DNA of 14,554 nt from Baffinella frigidus (taxonomy: Eukaryota; Cryptophyceae; Cryptomonadales; Baffinellaceae). How positions within the stretch are numbered: the first letter of the stretch is position 1; each line of letters starts with the position of its first letter. A program made the position numbers and the translations under genes. The stretch is taken from NCBI GenBank assembly GCA_026770585.1, contig MU646338.1:287953-302506 (forward strand). The letters are read 5' to 3'. This document shows, piece by piece, positions 11,301 through 14,554 of the stretch. The notes below the pieces were generated by a model that made no database searches, had not been told where the DNA came from, and was given only the letters and a program-made list of their open reading frames with translations.

Positions 11301-13670
11301 CGCGAGCAGGAACACGGACGCGATCGCGTCTGTAGACGCTCAACCAGGAGACGCTCAACAAGTCTCTCAACCAGAAATCGTTTGGGTGGACGGCTTCTGC
11401 GGTGTATATTTTTTAGAGCACGCGGCTGAATTAACGCGGCGAGCAGGAACACGGAGACAATCGCTGTATTCTTCTTGGCGTGACCTGGCTCGCCGGGAGC
11501 AGGAACTGATGGTCAAATGTGTGCAGGAACACGGACGCGATAGCGACGGTGGCGGCGGCGGACCTGACGCGGCTGCAGACGCTCAACGAGACTGTCAAGA
11601 AGGAGCAGGAGCTCTCGTCCACGCGCCTCAAGGTCTCAGAGCACCGAGAAAAACGAAACGCGCACCACCCAGACTGCTAGCACTGCCTTGCCTCACTCTG
11701 GTTGACCGACTATGCTCGAGGTGGCATGCTGTTTTGCAGGACAGATCGGCCTCAAGGTGCCGCGTCACCCACCACCCAGGATTCCAGCTCTGTATCAGTC
11801 TGTGTGGGCTGTTATCCGCTCCGAAGTTGACAGATTTGTACTGCACACCCAGAAGTGATCCCATATAGACTGCGACAGGGCTAGAAGCTTAAGGTCTGGG
11901 AGCGCCGCGTCGCGCACCACCCAGAATTCTAGCGCTGCCTCACTCAGGTTGCCAAACTTTTCGCAAGTTGACTTGCTGGGTGTCCGTTACAAATTCGTCA
12001 ACTTTGGAGCGGAAAAGAGCCCAATGTGCCACGTCACGCACCACCCAGGATGCTAGCTCTGTCTGGCTCTATGTGGGAGCACCACGCCACTAAGCAGGCG
12101 CCGAGGTCCTTTTCTCCCTGAAATCAGGCAAAAATCCGTTGGAATCCACAGCGATGGATAAGATTCTAGGACACATCGGTTAGATGGACTGTATCCGTGA
12201 AGCCCCCGGTGGCTGCTAAGTGGTCTGGTGATCCCGGGCGCTTGTCCAATCCGGAGTTGACGGATGTGTGCCGCACGCCCCGCGTGTCAACTTTAGAAAA
12301 GTCAGTCAACCAGAGTGAGGCAGAGCTAGACCATGCCGAACTGTATGTAAGGGTGGTTTCTCTCGTGAGAGGAGACGGCTTCGACAAGACAAGCTCCCCG
12401 CAGGGGCTGCCGGAGGCTTCACACACCCCAACAAAATTTACCTCAGTGGCTTGCCTCGCCTTGAAAGGCCCTCACGACGGCGTGCCTCCACTGTATAACC
12501 CTGTACAGGGTTACCTCGCGCATAAGGCGACCCCCCCCCTCTAGGACCGCCGTAGGGCTGTAGGTACAGGCCTACTGTAGGGTCCTGGGTGGGTGCGTCT
12601 TGTTATGAGCGAGGTGCCCCTCTAGCAAAGGAGAGCGCTGACTCCTCGCCCGTCTCTCCTTGTCGCAGGTGCAGGGGTACCTCGCTCATAAGAAAACGCA
12701 CCCCCCCTAGGACCACCATAGGGCCCTACGCATAGGCCTACTGTAGGGCCCTTGGGTGGGGCGGTTTCTTATGAGCGAGGTACCCCTGTAGAGCTGGATG
12801 CAACGAAGAAACAGATCACGGGGGGGGTACGTCGACTCATTTCGAATCGATCGAGCGCGTCAAGTAGGTCTAGTCAGGTCCCAGGACTCCTAAAAAGCGC
12901 ATCCTCCTAAGACCCTACAGTGGGGCTATGCCTCGGGTCCTGTGGTGGTCCTAGGGGGGGGTGCTGTGTCTTACTGCAAGAGGGAAGGGTAGGGTGGGGT
13001 AGGGGGTGGACCTGAGCATCTGTTGGGAGAGAGGTGGCCCGACGTACGCGACGATCGACTCGACCACCAAGCACTGACGCCTGGCGCTCGTGTTGCAGAT
13101 GAAGTTGGAAACAACGAAGAAGCAGATGACGGGCGAGTATGTCGAGGGCCGCACGGAGCTGTTCAACCAGTTCAAGAAAGCCGCGGAAGTCACGGCAAAG
13201 ATGCAGGTACGCCCTTAACCCTAAACTCTGAACCCTCAACCTTGAACCCTCAAACCTCAACCCTCAAACCTCAAACCTAAACCCTAAACTCTCAATCCTA
13301 AACCTAAACCTAAATCCTAAACCCTAAACCCTAAACCCTAAACCCTAAACCCTAAACCCTAAACCCTGACAAATCTGACCGGGTATGTTCCGTGGCTGTG
13401 GTCCCCCCGGCTGCGTTCCCGCCCTCCCTTGCGGCTGGGAAACTGCCTTTTGGATGACTCTCTGTGGGGACGTATGACACTCGAGACGGGTCCGTCGTTG
13501 AGACTCAGTTCTCACAGACTGAGGCGAACCCCCTGCGGTCTCTAGTACAACGAACAAGACCCTGAACCCACTGTGGTGGCGAGCAGGAGGAGACGGCGGG
13601 GATTGTCGAGGAGCTGCGCGCCAAGTACGAATCCACGCGCGATTTGGAGCGACAACTCCAGAAGATTTAA
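7800..13670 (+). CDS. Unrecognised coiled-coil protein gene, six exons
   Basis: Exons at 7800-8348, 8756-8838, 9726-about 9840, 11527-11632, 13099-13206 and 13587-13670 share charged, Gln/Glu/Lys/Leu-rich helical composition and give about 345 residues. The N terminus (about 45 residues) is Lys/Arg-rich. Residues about 90 to 170 look like a long coiled coil (RISILQTEKKKLEEKRR and on), and the last three exons are again coiled-coil-like. Phases agree at junctions 1-2, 2-3, 4-5 and 5-6. Junction 3-4 is unresolved because exon 3 has no GT donor in the needed phase. I do not recognise the family; a ciliary or cytoskeletal coiled-coil protein is only a guess from composition. Almost every exon is flanked by echoes of its edges. 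It is divergent from NAA50. Confidence 0.78.
8449..8592 (+). repeat. CCCTAAA array, intron 1 of coiled-coil gene
   Basis: Near-perfect CCCTAAA runs at 8457-8512, more degenerate afterwards, with the C-rich strand sense. It begins about 100 bases after the exon 1 donor. Confidence 0.92.
8600..8636 (+). pseudogene. Echo of coiled-coil exon 2, 5' edge
   Basis: 'gttcag|ACCGGCGATACGATGCGGAG' is a diverged copy of 'cccgcag|ACTGGCGATACGATGCGAGG' at 8756, ending at 'gcagcgggaggc'. It lies upstream of the complete exon, keeps an AG acceptor and is frameshifted by two inserted G bases. Confidence 0.85.
8638..8752 (+). repeat. Degenerate CCCTAAA/CCATAAA array
   Basis: Units of CCCTAAA, CCATAAA, CCTTAAA and CGAAAC run up to the acceptor of exon 2 (ccctaatcccgcag), so the array itself provides the only candidate branch point and pyrimidine tract. 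Confidence 0.85.
8756..8838 (+). CDS. Coiled-coil gene, exon 2
   Basis: The acceptor 'taatcccgcag' precedes 27 codons and two bases, in phase 0 with exon 1. The peptide is TGDTMRGAQREAEHRLLGVS then GFDLAQR, with donor CGCCG|GTGAGG, a good consensus. The split Arg is completed by the G at 9726. This is the only copy with both edges. The copy at 9131-9183 has the same 3' part (AEHKLLGVSGFDVAQR) with more G/C-rich codons and an equally good donor, so which 3' end is used is not certain. Confidence 0.68.
9001..9300 (+). pseudogene. Three echoes of coiled-coil exon 2, 3' edge
   Basis: Copies of 'gcggagcac...gtctccggcttcga...cagcgccg|gtgagg' occur at 9001-9053 (donor lost), 9131-9183 (open frame AEHKLLGVSGFDVAQR and intact donor GTGAGG) and, weakly, 9246-9300. 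All lie downstream of the complete exon. The 9131 copy has no convincing acceptor, but GGCGGAG|CAC could work in phase 0, so an alternative exon is possible. Confidence 0.8.
9303..9443 (+). repeat. Degenerate telomere-like array, intron 2
   Basis: CCCTAAA, CCCAAAC, CCTCAAC and AACCCAGGAACC-type units on the sense strand. The later part drifts to GGAACCCA repeats. Confidence 0.85.
9490..9715 (+). repeat. Decayed echoes of the exon 3 acceptor edge
   Basis: The real edge 'aaactaacccccgcgcgggt' to 'ggttcgcag|GCGGATGAACC' (9699-9735) has relatives upstream. They are 'aagctaacgcatcgcatccc' to 'ccacag|GCGGCCGAACC' (9498-9543) and 'aggctgacgcatcacacccc' with 'ggtggttgcttc' (9605-9638). They resemble a repeated branch-point region (ctaac, ctgac) plus acceptor. 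Confidence 0.6.
9726..9840 (+). CDS. Coiled-coil gene, exon 3 (3' end uncertain)
   Basis: The acceptor 'gtggttcgcag' precedes G (completing Arg from exon 2), then RMNQEAERTSRVAITTTMGN and LTTTRNDNGVKMREQRAK. The composition fits the rest of the protein. The 3' limit is a problem: after GTCAAG at 9814 (phase 0) no GT occurs before the array, while exon 4 needs a phase-2 partner. A GC donor at CA|GCGCGC (9831) would fit the phase and read MREQ-NTDA, but is weak. The frame runs on to a stop in the array. Confidence 0.6.
9844..9975 (+). repeat. CCCTCAA/CCATAAA array after exon 3
   Basis: Starts directly at the end of exon 3 homology with CCTCAACC units and passes into ACCATAAACC and ACCAGAAACC units, including two copies of agaaaccatacaacataaac. 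Confidence 0.88.
10036..10118 (+). pseudogene. Echo of coiled-coil exon 3, 3' part
   Basis: About 75 bases from CACGACGATGGGCAACCTGA to the AAGTCCGCCCCTCAACC junction are identical or nearly so to 9769-9850. It lies downstream of the full exon, lacks an acceptor of its own, and like the original has no GT donor. Confidence 0.92.
10114..10378 (+). repeat. CCCTAAA array, intron 3
   Basis: Degenerate CCCTGAA and CCATAAA at the left become near-perfect CCCTAAA at 10325-10376, C-rich strand sense. Confidence 0.93.
10557..10613. repeat. Inverted repeat with 13-base perfect arms
   Basis: GGGTCCTAGGAAG (10557-10569) and CTTCCTAGGACCC (10601-10613) are exact reverse complements around a 31-base loop. 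The CCTAGGACC core resembles the centre of the TACAGGGG MITEs, so this may be a remnant or relative lacking the outer ends. Confidence 0.8.
10654..10757. mobile_element. Small hairpin element
   Basis: cagggtggttgagcctacgg plus tatt (10654-10677) pairs with aataccgcaggcttaactac plus cctg (10734-10757), 21 of 24 positions. The core contains nested cgtaggt, ctaggcc and ctcgtagg complements. It looks like a roughly 104-bp MITE of another family. Confidence 0.6.
10870..10937 (+). pseudogene. Echo of coiled-coil exon 4, 5' part
   Basis: 'gtgtgcag|GAAATGGAGACACTCGCGAC' continues through GGTGGCGGCGGCGGACCTGA and CGCCGCTGCAGACGCTCACC, homologous to the first about 65 bases of exon 4. It keeps the acceptor, but the end drifts (ETLLST) and no donor follows. 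Confidence 0.88.
10995..11530 (+). repeat. Tandem duplication of about 390 bp before exon 4
   Basis: tggacggctcctggggtgta to ttttttagagcacgcg, then gtattcttc..ggcgtgacct and cgccgggagcaggaactgat, occur at 10999-11140 and again at 11386-11515. A partial third version of the gaactgatggtcaa motif lies at 10835. The unit ends at an acceptor edge of exon 4. Confidence 0.8.
11226..11458 (+). pseudogene. Further short echoes of the exon 4 acceptor edge
   Basis: 'gtgtgcag|GAACACCGACGCGGTCGCG' (11226), 'cgagcag|GAACACGGACGCGATCGCG' (11310, with agacgctcaaccaggagacg following) and 'cgagcag|GAACACGGAGAC' (11447) repeat the edge of the real exon at 11527. All precede it. Confidence 0.8.
11527..11632 (+). 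CDS. Coiled-coil gene, exon 4
   Basis: The acceptor 'aaatgtgtgcag' precedes G and 35 codons NTDAIATVAAADLTRLQTLN then ETVKKEQELSSTRLK, with donor AAG|GTCTCA in phase 0. Strong coiled-coil character. Its edges are copied at least four times upstream and twice downstream. A 220-codon open frame over this region in another frame is a shadow of the repeats. Confidence 0.78.
11633..12070 (+). repeat. Echoes of the exon 4 donor edge and following intron
   Basis: The stretch 'cctcaag|gtctcagagcaccg' with 'cgcaccacccagactgctag' (11626-11680) recurs at 11750-11790 (ctcaag|gtgccgcg), 11888-11930 (cttaag|gtctggga) and, without the exon part, at 12032-12060. These are 3'-edge copies lying downstream, as the echo pattern predicts. 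Confidence 0.75.
11816..12012. mobile_element. MITE-like element with 35-bp terminal inverted repeats
   Basis: ccgctccgaagttgacagat at 11816 to acaccc at 11850 pairs with the complement of gggtgtccg...tttggagcgg at 11978-12012, with about 7 mismatches in 35. It encloses one of the exon 4 donor echoes. A direct relative of the end (ccggagttgacggatgtgtg) lies near 12250. Confidence 0.68.
12248..12480. repeat. Inverted relatives of sequences elsewhere in the window
   Basis: gtcaaccagagtgaggcaga near 12303-12325 is the complement of a stretch near 11688-11708. The stretch about 12398-12462 (ccgcaggggctgccggaggc and gtggcttgcctcgcc) is the complement of parts of 3235-3295 in the NAA50 intron. A mosaic of repeat debris. 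No coding exon is seen between 12071 and 12503. Confidence 0.6.
12504..12624. mobile_element. MITE copy 8
   Basis: tacagggttacctcgcgcat at the left and tatgagcgaggtgcccctct at the right, with a C-run and G-run core containing ctaggacc and gggtcctggg. Diverged but full length. Confidence 0.82.
12670..12790. mobile_element. MITE copy 9
   Basis: Nearly perfect ends (gcaggggtacctcgctcata and the complement ending in acccctgta) and core. It ends exactly where the exon 5 echo at 12791 begins. Confidence 0.88.
12791..12823 (+). pseudogene. Echo of coiled-coil exon 5, 5' part
   Basis: gagctggatgcaacgaagaa acagatcacggg (LDATKKQITG) copies the beginning of exon 5 (LETTKKQMTG) about 300 bases upstream of it. 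A MITE lies directly on its 5' side, where the acceptor should be. Confidence 0.85.
12895..12975. mobile_element. Degenerate MITE copy 10
   Basis: The core (ctaagaccctacagtggggc, ggtggtcctagggggggg) and weak ends (aaaagcgcatc, gctgtgtcttac) are recognisable; the terminal TACAGGGG repeats are gone. Confidence 0.7.
13099..13206 (+). CDS. Coiled-coil gene, exon 5
   Basis: The acceptor 'ctcgtgttgcag' precedes 36 codons in phase 0, beginning MKLETTKKQMTGEYVEGRTE and ending LFNQFKKAAEVTAKMQ, with donor CAG|GTACGC. Both sites are strong, and the composition is helical and charged with no repeats. The first ATG is internal, not a start. Confidence 0.9.
13208..13370 (+). repeat. CCCTAAA array, intron 5
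   Basis: Begins within ten bases of the exon 5 donor. Degenerate CCCTCAAACC at the left sharpens to perfect CCCTAAA at 13320-13367. The C-rich strand is sense. Confidence 0.93.
13587..13670 (+). CDS. Coiled-coil gene, exon 6 (last)
   Basis: The acceptor 'ggtggcgagcag' precedes 27 codons EETAGIVEELRAKYESTRDL plus ERQLQKI and TAA, phase 0 with exon 5. The last nine codons and the stop are the first unit of a 30-base tandem repeat that continues past the stop. Confidence 0.85.
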   Translation, partial: EETAGIVEELRAKYESTRDLERQLQKI

Positions 13671-13763
13671 GCGTTGGAGCGGCATCTGCAGAAGATTTAG
13701 GCGTTAGCGCGACAAGTGCCGAAGGTTCAGGCGTTAGAGCGACTACTGCAGAAGATGTATGCC
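13644..13763 (+). repeat. 30-bp tandem repeat x4 across the stop codon
   Basis: Four 10-codon units begin at 13644, 13674, 13704 and 13734, reading LERQLQKI-stop-A, LERHLQKI-stop-A, LARQVPKVQA and LERLLQKMYA. At the stop position the units carry TAA, TAG, CAG and TAT. The first unit is the end of the coding sequence, and the others are in the 3' untranslated region unless the stops are read through. Confidence 0.92.
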
Positions 13764-14100
13764 TGGTGTACACTGTAGGCCCGTTGGCGAGCTGGCGATG
13801 CTGCCATGAAATCTGGGCTTGACCGGATTCGGCGGTCGGCGTGCTGTGGTGTGGGGGGTGCTGGATAAGTGGAGAGGTGGGAGGTGTGAAGTAGCTGTGC
13901 GGGTGTTGAGTGATGATAATACATGTCATGAACAGTTTACTTGAGCAGGCGGGGGGAGCGCGTAATGTCAATTAATCAACTTAAAGACTTCCGCGCTCGC
14001 GATCTCTCATGTCGGCACCCGAGCTCTCTCGGGCGCCCTCTGTTTCCGAAGGTCTCGAGGTCCTTCGGACCTCCTGGCCAAGCTCGTCCCTCTCAACGCT
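13764..14100. other. Stretch with no feature seen
   Basis: Downstream of the coiled-coil gene. No array, no MITE and no believable exon was found. A 208-codon open frame on the minus strand (13971-13345) crosses a coding exon and an array and looks spurious. Confidence 0.5.
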
Positions 14101-14105
14101 ACATG

Positions 14106-14226
14106 TACAGGGGTACCTCGCTCATAACAAAGCGCCACCCCCTCGGAGCCTGCAGTAGGCCCATGCGTAGGGCCCTATGGTGGTCCTGGGGGAGAGGGCG
14201 TTTCCTATGAGCGAGGTACCCCTGTA
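14106..14226. mobile_element. MITE copy 11
   Basis: TACAGGGGTACCTCGCTCAT is exact at the left and its complement at the right (atgagcgaggtacccctgta). The core is typical. The best preserved pair of ends in the window. Confidence 0.92.
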
Positions 14227-14266
14227 CAAGACCCCCTTGTCTTTCGGCATGTACATCCGCATGCGT

Positions 14267-14350
14267 TACAGGGGTACCTCGCTCATAAGAAACAGCCCCC
14301 TCCTAGGACCCTACAGTAGGACCATGCCTAGGGTCCTATGACGGTCCTAG
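14267..14350. mobile_element. Truncated MITE copy 12
   Basis: The left end TACAGGGGTACCTCGCTCAT and core are intact up to ggtcctag; the right half is missing and unrelated AT-rich sequence follows. It lies 40 bases after copy 11. Confidence 0.9.
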
Positions 14351-14360
14351 TGGCTATACG

Positions 14361-14430
14361 TCCCACACGAAAATAAAGAAATCAGTGAATTCACTGATTG
14401 AAAAAAAACCGTTTTTTGTGGTGGGGGAAG
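14361..14430. repeat. Nested hairpin region with 20-bp perfect palindrome
   Basis: AATCAGTGAATTCACTGATT (14380-14399) is a perfect palindrome. It sits inside weaker outer arms (cccacacgaaaa near 14361 and ttttttgtggtggg near 14412) and next to aaaaaaccgtttttt. It lies about 50 bases before the possible start of a new gene. Confidence 0.8.
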
Positions 14431-14450
14431 GGCCGAGAAGGGCAGCAACG

Positions 14451-14554
14451 ATGGAGGGGGAGGGGGATGCATGCCTACGCAATGCCCTGAGCCGCTTGGA
14501 AGATGTGCTGTCGGTGGGCTCCCGAGTTGAGCCTGGGCACAGCGCCCCCCGCAT
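14451..14554 (+). CDS. Possible first exon of a new gene (cut by window end)
   Basis: ATG in a good context (gcaacgATGg) opens a frame to the window end: MEGEGDACLRNALSRLEDVL then SVGSRVEPGHSAPR. The peptide has an amphipathic stretch (LRNALSRLEDVL) unlike repeat-derived frames. No family is recognised and only 34 codons are visible. Confidence 0.42.
   Translation, partial: MEGEGDACLRNALSRLEDVLSVGSRVEPGHSAPR

Noticed and set aside
11206-11868. 220-codon plus-strand open frame
   Set aside because: It runs through several exon 4 echoes and the real exon in a shifted frame. Gly/Arg/Ala-rich repeats of the same shadow peptide show it is not a product.
13644-13763. Alternative genetic code (TAA/TAG read as Gln)
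   Set aside because: NAA50 ends in TAG right where its C terminus is expected, and gene 1 ends in TGA. Tandem duplication across a stop explains the repeats without code change.
13345-13971. 208-codon minus-strand open frame
   Set aside because: It covers a telomere-like array and the antisense of the last coiled-coil exon. Composition is His/Ser/Thr/Pro low complexity.

Overview
The window looks like nuclear DNA of a eukaryote with spliceosomal introns, most likely a unicellular alga or another protist. The reasons are GT-AG introns in every gene I could rebuild, degenerate arrays of the CCCTAAA telomere-type heptamer inside introns, a family of short inverted-repeat elements (MITE-like), and long intervals without believable open frames. 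The species cannot be fixed from the sequence. A cryptophyte-like alga would fit, but that is only an impression. Most long open frames here are products of G/C-rich repeats. The real genes appear only when short exons are joined by splice sites and phase.

Layout. (1) 320-1843, plus strand: the 3' end of an unrecognised gene (three probable exons, TGA at 1841-1843). (2) 1844-2955: a gap between convergent gene ends, filled with MITE copies and local duplications. (3) 2956-7271, minus strand: an apparently intact NAA50 gene (N-alpha-acetyltransferase 50, GNAT fold). It has six well-supported exons and a tentative tiny first exon, and predicts about 171 residues with the catalytic Tyr and His in place. 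(4) 7272-7799: a divergent intergenic stretch, probably a shared promoter region. (5) 7800-13670, plus strand: a six-exon gene for a coiled-coil protein of about 345 residues that I do not recognise. (6) 13671-14450: repeats, two MITE copies and a palindrome. (7) 14451 to the end: the possible first exon of another plus-strand gene.

The most striking signal is not one gene. At least eight exons in the three main genes are flanked by decayed partial copies of themselves ('exon echoes'). Copies of an exon's 5' edge (acceptor plus first codons) lie upstream, and copies of its 3' edge (last codons plus donor) lie downstream. This is what repeated local tandem duplication with breakpoints inside exons would leave, so the introns appear to have grown by copying exon edges. 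CCCTAAA-type arrays then fill the introns, mostly with the C-rich strand as the sense strand and often touching splice sites. MITE copies sit at duplication boundaries, and one supplies the stop codon of NAA50.
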